DNA of 64,000 bases from Thermocaproicibacter sp036844765 (GTDB lineage: Bacteria; Bacillota; Clostridia; Oscillospirales; Acutalibacteraceae): assembly GCA_036844765.1 (NCBI GenBank), contig DAIUFE010000003.1:1-64000 (forward strand). Direction: 5' to 3'. Below, piece after piece: positions 38,495 through 46,337 of the stretch. Positions within the stretch are counted from its first letter, which is position 1; every line of letters begins with the position of its first letter. Made by a program: the position numbers and the translations under genes. Below the pieces are notes generated by a model that saw nothing but the letters and a program-made list of their open reading frames with translations, searched no databases and was not told the origin of the DNA.

Positions 38495-38716
38495 AGTACA
38501 CTCCTTCCCGATTTGTTATTCTCTGCGGAATCGATAGGTTATCTGGGAAAACGGTAAGATCACTATTTAATATCATAAAGTAAAATAATGGAAATATCTT
38601 TGCAAATAATACATATAATTGTGCTTATTCTATAAATGCTATTTGAAAATAAGTGATAAAATCTTTGATAGGTATGAGAACTGTTACACGCTTGCGCCGC
38701 TGCGGGCAGCCAGACC
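38495..38716. other. AT-rich upstream region of the lyase gene
   Basis: About 220 bases with no gene. The stretch 38560-38670 is strongly AT-rich with several TATAAT-like sequences on the minus strand, for example TATGATATTAAAT, so the lyase promoter should lie here. I could not assign one -35/-10 pair with correct spacing. Confidence 0.5.
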
Positions 38717-38760
38717 GCAAAATAAGAAAAGCCCTGCACGCGGATAGCGCGCCGGGCTTT
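38717..38760 (-). terminator. Terminator downstream of the Crp/Fnr gene
   Basis: Outer arms AAAGCCC (38728-38734) and GGGCTTT (38754-38760) with inner GC pairing. On the minus strand it is followed by TTTTCTTATTTT. A second hairpin (38796-38832) overlaps the stop codon of the regulator but lacks a T-run. Confidence 0.7.
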
Positions 38761-38831
38761 GCAGTCGCTCAAGGCGGCATTTTTATTTACCGACTGGCCT
38801 TTTTCTTCTCCGGCCAAACCGGAAGAAAGGC

Positions 38832-39506
38832 CTATTTCGCCATTTTTTCCAGCTTCTTCACGTCGGCCAGTGCCACCCGCCCGCGGGAGAGCCGGACCAT
38901 CCCCTCGGACTGGAAATACCGCAGCATGCGCGTGACAACCTCGCGCGCCGTGCCCATGTCGCGGGCAATCTCCTCGTGCGTCGCCTTCAGTTCCCCGCCC
39001 GGGCCGGCGTGCTCCAGCAGGAACAGCGCCAGCCGCCGGTCGAAGCTCATGAACAGGATCTGCTCGAGCAGCCACATCACGTCCGAAAAGCGCGAGGACA
39101 GCAGCCGGTTGGTGTAATCGGCCACCGGCAGCGAGCTTTCCGAGAGCTCCTTGTAGACGGCGGTCGGGATCAGGATGGTGGAGGAATCCTCCGCCGCCTG
39201 GGTATGGATGTCGAACCGGATGTCCTTCATCATGCACGAGGCGGAAAAGATGCAAACGTCCCGCTCGAACAGGCGGAACATCGTGACCTCGCGCCCCGCG
39301 GGCGAAAGGATGAAGGAACGCACCTGCCCGCTCCGGATCACGAACAGGCCCGCGCAGTCGTCCGGCCCGTTGTGCAGGACCGCCCCCGCGGGAAAGCGGC
39401 GCAGCACGGCGTTCCGTTTAATCAGGCCGCGTTGCGCGTCCGTCAGTTTTTCCCAGAAAGGCAGCGCCTCTTTCAGAAACGCAAGCTCCCGTTCCCCGAG
39501 CGGCAT
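38832..39506 (-). CDS. Crp/Fnr family transcription regulator
   Basis: Regulator of 224 residues with an N-terminal cyclic-nucleotide-binding-type beta roll (FPAGAVLHNG, GLFVIRSGQVRSFIL) and a C-terminal winged helix (THEEIARDMGTAREVVTRMLRYFQ). Three cysteines occur (positions about 50, 84 and 90), but not the FNR 4Fe-4S pattern. The phosphate-binding Arg of true cAMP receptors is not evident, so a different signal or redox input is likely. An extended -10 (TGGTATAAT on the minus strand, 39530-39538) lies just upstream and GGGGAG precedes the ATG. Target unknown; the adjacent MATE exporter is a candidate. Confidence 0.88.
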   Translation of the reverse strand: MPLGERELAFLKEALPFWEKLTDAQRGLIKRNAVLRRFPAGAVLHNGPDDCAGLFVIRSGQVRSFILSPAGREVTMFRLFERDVCIFSASCMMKDIRFDIHTQAAEDSSTILIPTAVYKELSESSLPVADYTNRLLSSRFSDVMWLLEQILFMSFDRRLALFLLEHAGPGGELKATHEEIARDMGTAREVVTRMLRYFQSEGMVRLSRGRVALADVKKLEKMAK

Positions 39507-39529
39507 GACCCCTCATCTCCCCTTTGCTT

Positions 39530-39538
39530 ATTATACCA
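39530..39538 (-). promoter_or_regulatory. Extended -10 promoter of the Crp/Fnr gene
   Basis: Minus-strand TGGTATAAT, 24 bases before the start codon. It lies between the MATE stop and the regulator start, so the regulator has its own promoter. Confidence 0.65.
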
Positions 39539-39574
39539 TACCGCGCCGGTTCGGGGAAGGATCCGGACGGAGCC

Positions 39575-40975
39575 TCAGCGCCGCCGTTCCGCCTCGTCCG
39601 ACGGCGGGCGGCCGGAGCGGGCGGAGCTTTTCAGCCGCCTCAGAAACCCGGCGGAGACCGGCACGCAGACCAGGAACGAGGCGAGGTCCGCGGCCGGCTG
39701 GCTCAGCTCCACGCCCGTCAGGCCGAAGAAGCGCGGCAGGATCCAGACGGCGGGAAAGAAGCAGAGGCCCTGCCGCAGCGCCGCGATCAGGGAGGCTTTT
39801 TTCGTTCTGCCGATGGACTGGAACATCATGTTGGAGAGGACGACGAACACCTGCGCGGGCGTCACGGCGCACTGCGCGCGGAAGGCCGGCACCCCCGCGG
39901 CGACAACCCCCGGGTCGTCCGGCCGGAACAGGGAGAGGATCTGCGGCGCGAGGAAAAAGCCCAGCCCGCACAGCGCCAGCAGCCCCGCGAAGCCCGTCGC
40001 CGTGCAGAACCAGAAGGCCTTGTGCAGGCGCGCGTATTCTTTGGCGCCGTAATTGTACCCCGCCACGGGCTGGAATCCCTGCCCGAAGCCGATCAGCGCG
40101 CCGAGGATGAAAAAGAACGCCCGCCCCACGATCGCCATGGCGGCCAGGGCCGCATCGCCGTAGGCGGCGGCCGCCACGTTGATTGCAACGGAGGCGGCGC
40201 TCGCAAGGCCCTGGTGGATCAGCGAGGGCAGCCCCGTTTTGAGGATGCCCCGCCGCACGGTCCGCCGCAGGGTGAAGCGTTTCACGCTCAGGCGCACGAC
40301 GGTGCGCCCGTGCAGATAATGAAAAAGCAGGATCAGGAAGGCGGCCGTATGGCTCAGCAGGGTGGCGAGCCCGGCCCCGGCGATGCCCATGCCGCAGGCG
40401 AACATGAAAAGCGGGTTCAGCGCCACGTCGAGGACGCAGCCCGCCGCGACGCCCGTCAGGGCGAGCGAGGCTTTCCCCTCGGCGCGCAGCGTGCAGTTCA
40501 GCACGAACGAGGCGCACATGACCGGCGCGCCCGGCAGGACAAGCCGGGCGTAGTCCCGCGCGTAGGGCAGGATGGTCGGCGTCGCGCCCAGAAAGCGGAC
40601 CAGCCCGTCGAGGAAAAAAAGGCCGAGCGCGGCGATCACGCCGCCGACCGCGAGCGAAGAGAAAAAAGAGGTCGCGGCGGCCGTCTCGGCCCGCTCGTTT
40701 TCCTTCTTTCCCAGATACTGCGAAATCAGCCCGGCCGCGCCCATACCCAGCGTGAACCCCACGGCCTGGATGGCGGAGGTCAGCGAGAACACGACGCCCG
40801 CCGCGCCCGCCGCCCGGGTGCCCAGCCGGCTGGCGAAATAGGTGTCCGCCAGGTTGTACGCCGCCGAGATCATCATGCCCGCCGCGGCCGGAGCCGCCAG
40901 CGAGAAGACCAGCCGGGGGATCGGCTGACCGGTCATTTTTTTCAGCTGCCCGTCCGCGTCGCCCGTCCCGCCCAT
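39575..40975 (-). CDS. MATE family multidrug/metabolite exporter
   Basis: Twelve-helix membrane antiporter of 466 residues, exporting organic cations or drugs with Na+ or H+. The N-terminal lobe has PIPRLVFSLAAPAAAGMMIS and AAYNLADTYFASRLG, the second lobe begins ILKTGLPSLIHQGLAS, and GFGQGFQPVAGYNYGAK is the conserved loop of the C lobe. RBS AAAGGGGG. A palindromic leader element lies 30-120 bases upstream (41006-41097). Substrate cannot be predicted. Confidence 0.92.
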   Translation of the reverse strand: MGGTGDADGQLKKMTGQPIPRLVFSLAAPAAAGMMISAAYNLADTYFASRLGTRAAGAAGVVFSLTSAIQAVGFTLGMGAAGLISQYLGKKENERAETAAATSFFSSLAVGGVIAALGLFFLDGLVRFLGATPTILPYARDYARLVLPGAPVMCASFVLNCTLRAEGKASLALTGVAAGCVLDVALNPLFMFACGMGIAGAGLATLLSHTAAFLILLFHYLHGRTVVRLSVKRFTLRRTVRRGILKTGLPSLIHQGLASAASVAINVAAAAYGDAALAAMAIVGRAFFFILGALIGFGQGFQPVAGYNYGAKEYARLHKAFWFCTATGFAGLLALCGLGFFLAPQILSLFRPDDPGVVAAGVPAFRAQCAVTPAQVFVVLSNMMFQSIGRTKKASLIAALRQGLCFFPAVWILPRFFGLTGVELSQPAADLASFLVCVPVSAGFLRRLKSSARSGRPPSDEAERRR

Positions 40976-41005
40976 GTTTTTCCCCCTTTCGCGCGCCGTT
41001 CTTAC

Positions 41006-41097
41006 GGTGTTTCCACTGGAGCCGCGGAAGACTTTGTGCTTCTCCCCCGCCGAAGGCGGGGGAGAAGCACTTTTTTTCGAGTGCGGCTTGAACTGCC
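41006..41097 (-). repeat. Dispersed palindromic leader element, copy B
   Basis: A 92-base element. A perfect 16-bp hairpin (41036-41051 / 41055-41070, GAA loop) is flanked by the conserved box (GTTTCCACTGGAGCCGCGGA on the + strand) on the MATE side and TGCGGCTTGAACTGCC on the far side. It is upstream of the MATE gene; the conserved box faces the start codon as in the copies at recJ and the flippase. Confidence 0.8.
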
Positions 41098-41140
41098 ATA
41101 GTCAGTTTTCCCAATTCGCGGACGTTATCCCGCGGACGCG

Positions 41141-41194
41141 AAAAAACCCGCCTTTTTCAAAAAGACGGGTCCTCCGCCTTTTGAAAAAGGCGGG
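41141..41194 (-). terminator. Terminator downstream of mltG
   Basis: A perfect 16-bp inverted repeat (41147-41162 / 41179-41194) lies around a 16-base spacer that itself contains a partial repeat of the stem. Six A's at 41141-41146 give the T-run on the minus strand. Confidence 0.88.
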
Positions 41195-41242
41195 CGAAAA
41201 CTTTGATTCAGGGAAAAGGGACAAGGGAAGGGCACGGACAGA

Positions 41243-42235
41243 TCAGTCTTTATACAACGGAGTCACGCCGTCGGCCTTCATCTGCGCGTCGCGCTCGGCC
41301 TGGGTTTTGCCGTAATAATATTTATGGTTGGTGCCGGTGGCGAAATAGAGAAAATCCGTTTTCACGGGGTTCGCCGCGGCGCTCAGCGCCGCCGCGCCGG
41401 GGTTGCAGATCGGCCCGGCCGGCAGGGCGGGGGCGCGGCCCGGGTAAGTATTGTAATAATATTTATAGGAATCGCCGAAGACGGGGATCAGGTAGTTGTT
41501 GCAGTAATCCCGCGTGGAATCGGCCTGAAGGATCATCTTGGCTTTCAGCCGGTTGTGGAAGACGGAGGAGACCTTTTTCATCTCGTCGGCGTTGTCCGCT
41601 TCGCGCTCGATGATCGAGGCGAGCGTGATCACCTGGTCGGTCGTCATGCCGGGATAGGCGTATTTGCTGCCGATCGCGCTCTCCGCGTTCCGCAGGAAGC
41701 GGCCCACGGCGTCCTGCGGCTTCATGTCGGTGTAGAATTCGTAGGTGTCGGGGTAGAGGTACCCTTCCAGCTTATACGCCCGCTTTGCGCTGGCGGGGAT
41801 CTTCTTGACGAGCGAATAGTAGCTGAAATCGTAGGTCTGCGCGGCTTTGACGAACTCCTTCTGGGTGCAGACGCCGTTTTTCTCGAGCCGGGCGGCGATC
41901 TGCGCGAGGGTGAAGCCCTCCGGGAACGTCAGCCGGACGGTTTTCGCTTTTTCCGGCTTCGGGGCTTCCGAAGGGACCTGTCCCGTCTTGGACCCGGTCT
42001 TCGGGGAAGAGGCCGGCCGCGCGGACGACGCGGGCGCTGAACTCGGCGGGGAAGAGGACGGCGCGGGGCTCTGCGCGGACGATGCCGGTGCGGAGGACGG
42101 CGGGGGCGATGCGGACGAGGAGGATTCCGAGCCGGAAGACGCCTCGTCCGGCGCCGACGGGAATCCGTTCGAGCAGGCGGAGGCCGCGAGCAGCAACAAG
42201 ACTGCAAGCAGGGAGGCTGCTATTTTTTTGACCAT
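41243..42235 (-). CDS. mltG: Endolytic murein transglycosylase MltG-like lipoprotein
   Basis: Cuts nascent peptidoglycan strands outside the membrane, setting glycan chain length. It has 330 residues. It is a lipoprotein (lipobox ASAC, Cys21), not the usual single-pass form. Ser/Pro/Ala-rich linker about 25-110; LysM-like VRLTFPEGFTLAQIAARL; YceG domain with catalytic Glu in ITLASIIEREA and conserved HNRLKAKMILQADSTRDY. ATG 42235 is chosen because the other candidate ATG lies inside the -10 element TATAATGG; its ribosome-binding site (AGAGAAAGAA) is weak. Confidence 0.88.
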   Translation of the reverse strand: MVKKIAASLLAVLLLLAASACSNGFPSAPDEASSGSESSSSASPPPSSAPASSAQSPAPSSSPPSSAPASSARPASSPKTGSKTGQVPSEAPKPEKAKTVRLTFPEGFTLAQIAARLEKNGVCTQKEFVKAAQTYDFSYYSLVKKIPASAKRAYKLEGYLYPDTYEFYTDMKPQDAVGRFLRNAESAIGSKYAYPGMTTDQVITLASIIEREADNADEMKKVSSVFHNRLKAKMILQADSTRDYCNNYLIPVFGDSYKYYYNTYPGRAPALPAGPICNPGAAALSAAANPVKTDFLYFATGTNHKYYYGKTQAERDAQMKADGVTPLYKD

Positions 42236-42266
42236 ATTTTCAGATTCTTTCTCTTGCTTTTTCCCC

Positions 42267-42272
42267 ATTATA
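42267..42272 (-). promoter_or_regulatory. -10 element of mltG
   Basis: Minus-strand TATAAT about 32 bases before the ATG. It overlaps the in-frame upstream ATG, which argues that translation starts at 42235. Confidence 0.5.
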
Positions 42273-42336
42273 CCGCCGCTTCCGACTTTCGGCAACAGGT
42301 CGCGGGAACATGGAAGAAAGCGGCAGGACGGGCGCT

Positions 42337-43926
42337 TCAGGTAAGGGAGGACCTTAGGATCGCCTCCGCGCAGCGGATGCCGTCCACGGCGGAGGAGACG
42401 ATGCCGCCCGAATACCCGGCCCCCTCGCCGCACGGGTACAGCCCGCGCGCGGCGAGGCACTGCAGGTCCTCGCCGCGCAGCAGGCGGACGGGCGAGGAGC
42501 TGCGGCTCTCCACGGCGGTCAGCACGGCGTCCGGGTCCGCGAAGCCGCGCAGGCGGCGGTCCATCAGGCGGATGCCCTCGCGCATGGCGTCGGCGGCAAA
42601 CGCGGGCAGGCAGCCGTCAAGAGAGCACGGCGTCACGCCGAGCGGGTAGGTCGGGGCCACGTCCCCGAAGGCGCTGGACGGCCGGCGCTCCAGAAAATCC
42701 CCCACGCGCTGCGCGGGCGCGCGGTATCCCCCGCCGCCCAGCCGGAAGGCGTTTTCCTCCAGCCTGCGCTGAAACTCCACGCCCGCAAGGGGGCCGTCCG
42801 CGCCGAAATCCGCCGGCCCCACCCCCACCAGCAGGGCGGAGTTTGCGTTGACGCCGCTGCGGGCGAAGACGCTCATGCCGTTCGTGACCAGGCGGCCTTC
42901 CTCGCTGGCCGCGGCGACGACCGTGCCGCCCGGGCACATGCAGAACGTGTAGACGCCGCGCCCGTCCCGCAGGTGGACGGCCAGCCGGTAATCGGCCGCG
43001 CCCAGGGCGGGGCGTCCCGCGAAGCTTCCGTACTGCGCGGCGTCGATCAGCCGCTGCGGATGCTCGATGCGGGCGCCGACCGAGAACGGCTTCGGCTCCA
43101 GCGGCAGCCCGAGCGAGAGCAGCATCCCGAAGGTGTCGCGGGCGCTGTGGCCGGCGGCGAGGACGACGCTGCGGGTTTCGAGCCGGTCGGGCGCGGAGCT
43201 GCCCGGCGGTTGGAACTCGAGGCCCTCCACGCGCCCGTCCCGGATCTTCAGCCCCGTTACCCGCGTGTCGAACCGGATCTCGCCGCCGAGCGCCAGGATC
43301 CGGGAGCGGATATTCCGCACGACGCCGGGCAGCAGGTCGGTGCCGATGTGCGGCTTCGCGAGGATCAGGATCTCGGCCGGCGCGCCCGCGGCGGCGAAAT
43401 CCTCCAATACCTTGCGGGCGCGCGGGTCCTTGGTGCCCGTGTTCAGCTTGCCGTCGGAGAAGGCGCCCGCGCCCCCTTCGCCGAACTGGACGTTGCATTC
43501 CGGGTTCAGCGCCCCGGTGCGCCGGAATCGCTCGACCTGCTTCCGGCGTTCCTCCACGCGGGAGCCGCGCTCGAAGACGACGGGCCGCTGCCCGGCCTGC
43601 GCGAGGATCAGCGCGGCGAACATCCCCGCGGGGCCGAAGCCCACGACGGCGGGGCGCGGGTCCAAAGGCCGGCTCGGGGGCAGGCGGTACCGGTACGGCT
43701 CCGCCTGCGCCGCGTTCCGCCCGGGCGGCGCGGGGACGTTCGGGCAGTCCGCCTCCACGGTGCAGACGAAGTGGACGTCGCTCTTCCGGCGCGCGTCCAC
43801 GGATTTTCGGTACAGCTTCAGCGAGCGGATGTCCCGGGGGCGCACCCCGAGTTTCTTTGCGGCCTCTATTTTCAGGTCGGCTTCCGTGCCGTCCGGCGTC
43901 AGCCGGAGGCCCGAGATCCGGTACAT
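42337..43926 (-). CDS. FAD-dependent dehydrogenase (COG2509-type)
   Basis: Flavoprotein of 529 residues. An N-terminal alpha/beta extension (about 1-60) precedes the dinucleotide-binding motif AVVGFGPAGMFAAL (GxGxxG at 96-101) and the family signature NVQFGEGGAGAFSDGKL. The C-terminus has GLYPCGEGAGYSGGIVSSA. Such proteins are widespread in Clostridia; the substrate is unknown. AAAGGAGG lies before the ATG. It sits 22 bases after the flavoprotein at 43949 on the same strand, so the two likely form one operon. Confidence 0.9.
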   Translation of the reverse strand: MYRISGLRLTPDGTEADLKIEAAKKLGVRPRDIRSLKLYRKSVDARRKSDVHFVCTVEADCPNVPAPPGRNAAQAEPYRYRLPPSRPLDPRPAVVGFGPAGMFAALILAQAGQRPVVFERGSRVEERRKQVERFRRTGALNPECNVQFGEGGAGAFSDGKLNTGTKDPRARKVLEDFAAAGAPAEILILAKPHIGTDLLPGVVRNIRSRILALGGEIRFDTRVTGLKIRDGRVEGLEFQPPGSSAPDRLETRSVVLAAGHSARDTFGMLLSLGLPLEPKPFSVGARIEHPQRLIDAAQYGSFAGRPALGAADYRLAVHLRDGRGVYTFCMCPGGTVVAAASEEGRLVTNGMSVFARSGVNANSALLVGVGPADFGADGPLAGVEFQRRLEENAFRLGGGGYRAPAQRVGDFLERRPSSAFGDVAPTYPLGVTPCSLDGCLPAFAADAMREGIRLMDRRLRGFADPDAVLTAVESRSSSPVRLLRGEDLQCLAARGLYPCGEGAGYSGGIVSSAVDGIRCAEAILRSSLT

Positions 43927-43948
43927 GAAAGCGGTTCCTCCTTTATTT

Positions 43949-45199
43949 TCAGCGGCAGAGCGACCGCGCGGCGGCGCTCCCGGCCTCGTATCCGCTGGCC
44001 CACGCCCAGTGCAGGTTGAAGCCGCCGCAGTCCCCGTCGACGTTCAGAATCTCTCCGCACAGAAAGACGCCGGGGCACCGGTTCGATTCCAGCCCCTCGC
44101 CCGTCTCGCTCAGCGGGATGCCGCCGGCCGTGACCTGCGCGTTCCGCCACGGCAGCGTGCCGAGGGCGGGGAAACGGAAATCCCGGATGCGGCGCGCGAT
44201 GCGGGCGAAATCGCCCTCCGCCGGCGGCGCGGAGGGGGAGAGGCCCGCCGCGCGGACGACCTCGGCGCACAGGGCTTTGGGCAGAAGCCCTTCCGCGGCC
44301 TGCGCGGCGGAGACGTCCGCCGTCAGTCGGGCGCTCCGCGCGAGGAACCGCGCGAGCTCGTCCTCGCCGTATTCGGGGGCGAGGTTCAAAGAAATCTCCA
44401 GCCCGCCGGGGTTGCCGGCCTTTTCGCCGACGATGCGGGAAAGGTCGAAGATGCAGATGCCGGAGAGCGCGCCGTCCGCGAACTGCACCTCGCCGCGCGC
44501 GGTTTTCAGCGCGCTTCCGCCGCAGAGAACGGAAGCCTCCGCCCCGCAGCGCACGCCCTTGAGCGGGCGCGCGCGCTTCGGGTCCGTCCGCACCTGCACC
44601 AGCGCGGGCCACAGGCGCGTGCTGCGGTGCCCGAGCGGGCGCAGCAGCGCGTATCCGTCCCCTTCGGAGCCGGACTGCGGGCAGGCCTTTCCGCCCGTCG
44701 CGACAACGACCCGCCGGGCGCTCACCGCCCGCTCACCGCTCCGGACGAGGAATCCGTCCCCGGACTTTTCGATTTTTTCCGCCGTAAAATCGCAGACGAC
44801 CCCGATCCCCGCGGCCGCGAGGTTCCGCCGCAGGAGGTTCACCACCGACGAGGCCTGCAGGCTGTAGGGGTAGACGCGGCCGCCCTCCAGCTCGCGGCAG
44901 ACGAGGCCGAGCGAGCGGAAGCTCTCCACCGCCTTCCCGGGGGAAAAGCGTTCCAGCACGGGCGCCGCCGCCTCCGCGTCGCCGTGGTAGGCGGCGGCTT
45001 CTGCGTCCCGGTTGGTCAGGTTGCAGCGGCCGTTGCCGGTCGCCAGCAGCTTTTTCCCCACGCGGGGATTCTTTTCCAGCACGGCGATCTTCGGCTTTTT
45101 CCCCAGTTCCGAAGCGCGCCGCGCGGCGGAAAGGGAGGCGAAAAGGCCGGCGGCCCCGCCGCCGATCACCGCGATATCGCAGCGTTCCAACGCAAGCAT
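43949..45199 (-). CDS. NAD(P)/FAD-dependent oxidoreductase, HI0933/YhiN/BaiN-like
   Basis: Flavoprotein of 416 residues: dinucleotide motif VIGGGAAGL (13-18), the family box EKNPRVGKKLLATGNGRC, and the C-terminal VFLCGEILNVDGDCGGFNL. The relative BaiN acts on bile-acid intermediates, but most members are uncharacterised. The ATG at 45199 abuts its Shine-Dalgarno (GAAGGG); the in-frame TTG at 45190 has better spacing and may be the true start. A clear promoter lies at 45220-45248. Confidence 0.9.
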   Translation of the reverse strand: MLALERCDIAVIGGGAAGLFASLSAARRASELGKKPKIAVLEKNPRVGKKLLATGNGRCNLTNRDAEAAAYHGDAEAAAPVLERFSPGKAVESFRSLGLVCRELEGGRVYPYSLQASSVVNLLRRNLAAAGIGVVCDFTAEKIEKSGDGFLVRSGERAVSARRVVVATGGKACPQSGSEGDGYALLRPLGHRSTRLWPALVQVRTDPKRARPLKGVRCGAEASVLCGGSALKTARGEVQFADGALSGICIFDLSRIVGEKAGNPGGLEISLNLAPEYGEDELARFLARSARLTADVSAAQAAEGLLPKALCAEVVRAAGLSPSAPPAEGDFARIARRIRDFRFPALGTLPWRNAQVTAGGIPLSETGEGLESNRCPGVFLCGEILNVDGDCGGFNLHWAWASGYEAGSAAARSLCR

Positions 45200-45219
45200 C
45201 CCTTCTGTTTTTCCGGTCT

Positions 45220-45248
45220 ATTATATCAGACGGAGCCGGGGAATACAA
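45220..45248 (-). promoter_or_regulatory. Sigma-A promoter of the flavoprotein operon
   Basis: On the minus strand TTGTAT, 17-base spacer, TATAAT with TG one base before the -10. It is 21 bases upstream of the ATG at 45199. Confidence 0.8.
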
Positions 45249-45267
45249 TCGGGGAGGAATTCGGCAG

Positions 45268-45303
45268 AAAAAGAACCGCCCGCACCGGGTCCGGTGCGGA
45301 CGG
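45268..45303 (-). terminator. Terminator of the SASP gene
   Basis: Thirteen-base arms (45276-45288 / 45291-45303) pair with one mismatch around a 2-base gap. On the minus strand TTCTTTTT follows. Confidence 0.85.
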
Positions 45304-45325
45304 CCTGCCAGCCTTTCGGGCAAGG

Positions 45326-45511
45326 TTATTTCATGCCCTGCTCGTAGCTTGTGATCATCTTTTTGACCATTTGCCCGCCGACGGAGCCGGCTTCCTTGGA
45401 AGTCAGGTCGCCGTTATAGCCCTGCTTCAGGTTCACGCCGACTTCGGAAGCCGCTTCCATCTTGAATTTGTCCAGAGCGGCGCGGGCTTCGGGAACCACG
45501 TTCTTTGCCAT
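45326..45511 (-). CDS. Small acid-soluble spore protein, alpha/beta type
   Basis: A 61-residue DNA-coating protein of the forespore that protects spore DNA. Family sequence is clear: ALDKFKMEAASEVGVNL, then YNGDLTSKEAGSVGGQMVKK. GAAGGAG lies about 10 bases before ATG 45511; the ten extra codons upstream are not conserved. Expression should depend on the forespore factor sigma-G, but I could not find a convincing sigma-G promoter. It is direct evidence that the organism forms endospores. Confidence 0.95.
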   Translation of the reverse strand: MAKNVVPEARAALDKFKMEAASEVGVNLKQGYNGDLTSKEAGSVGGQMVKKMITSYEQGMK

Positions 45512-45621
45512 GCTGCAACACTCCTTCGATTTCAGGATCAATATCGTTTTTGATTTGCGTTTGCAGTCCTATTTTTCGACTTTTGCCGGTTCTTTATGAG
45601 TGACAAATTATGCAAGAGCCC

Positions 45622-46161
45622 TCAGATCGCGTAGCCCCCGGCGGAATCCACGCCGGCGATCAGCAGCGCCGCGCAGACAAAAAGGATCTGGTGCGGGCTG
45701 CGCTCTTCGGAAAAAACGACGTTGAAATCGTGCGGCTCCAAAAGCTTCCCCGTCAGCGTCACGAGGTTGCGCTGCAGGCTGAGCGTCGCCCCGGTGCTTT
45801 CCAGCCCGGCGATGCTCAGCGTGTCGCGCTGGCCGGTCCCGCAGGTCACGGCGACGCAGGCGGAGCCTTTCAGCAGGGCGGCGGCCGCCGTGTTGGAAGC
45901 CTCCAGCACGCAGAGAAAGCCGGCGGGGATCCTCACGGCCTCCTGCGGGCGGACGCTGTTTTTCAGCATCAGGATGCCGGATTCCGTCTCGAGCTCCGGC
46001 ACCCGTTCGGATTCATACACCGAGAACGCGACGTCCCCGCCGCGGTCCACGAATTTGGAGGGCCCGCAGTACCGCGCCCCGCCGTGGAGCGAAAGCGCCG
46101 GCAGCAGCGCCTGCGTGACGGACGCGTCGGCCGGGTCGCCGCATAAAAAAATGGAAATCAG
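45622..46161 (-). CDS. Conserved protein of unknown function, unusual start
   Basis: About 179 residues ending VCAALLIAGVDSAGGYAI. The sequence opens ISIFLCGDPADASVTQALLPALSLHGG when read from the only plausible site. There is no ATG, GTG or TTG in frame near that point; CTG 46161 follows a GGCGGTGG tract and is used here. The frame stays open far upstream, antisense-overlapping nothing but intergenic DNA and then the dehydrogenase gene, and is not protein-like there. A Cys-rich motif VTCGTGQRDTLSIAGL and predominantly beta composition are visible. It is transcribed in the same direction as the dehydrogenase but after a strong terminator. Function unknown. Confidence 0.6.
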   Translation of the reverse strand: MISIFLCGDPADASVTQALLPALSLHGGARYCGPSKFVDRGGDVAFSVYESERVPELETESGILMLKNSVRPQEAVRIPAGFLCVLEASNTAAAALLKGSACVAVTCGTGQRDTLSIAGLESTGATLSLQRNLVTLTGKLLEPHDFNVVFSEERSPHQILFVCAALLIAGVDSAGGYAI

Positions 46162-46294
46162 GCCGGACCACCGCCTTTCGGATGATGGTTTTCCGCGGGA
46201 TTTTCGGCGCCGCGGAAACCGGACACCCTCATTTTTGACATCCGCGCGGAAAATATGTATTACCGTCCCGCGGCCCCGCTTTTTCGCATCCGAT

Positions 46295-46325
46295 AAAAAA
46301 ATCCCGCCGGCCCGGGCCGGCGGGA
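46295..46325 (-). terminator. Terminator of the alcohol dehydrogenase gene
   Basis: A perfect 12-bp GC-only-type stem without loop spacer (46302-46325, TCCCGCCGGCCC and its complement) followed on the minus strand by seven T's. Confidence 0.92.
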
Positions 46326-46337
46326 AGTGCGCGGCTT

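Noticed and set aside
39524..41101. A long + strand frame opposite the MATE gene
   Set aside because: Composition is that of an antisense shadow; the minus-strand MATE protein is unambiguous.
42236..42460. N-terminal extension of MltG starting MPRRARAV
   Set aside because: It overlaps the -10 element and part of the next gene; the lipobox-containing N-terminus from 42235 is a better fit.
45520..45620. A sigma-G promoter for the SASP gene
   Set aside because: CATAA-like and GCATA-like boxes occur, but none with the required 17-18-base spacing.
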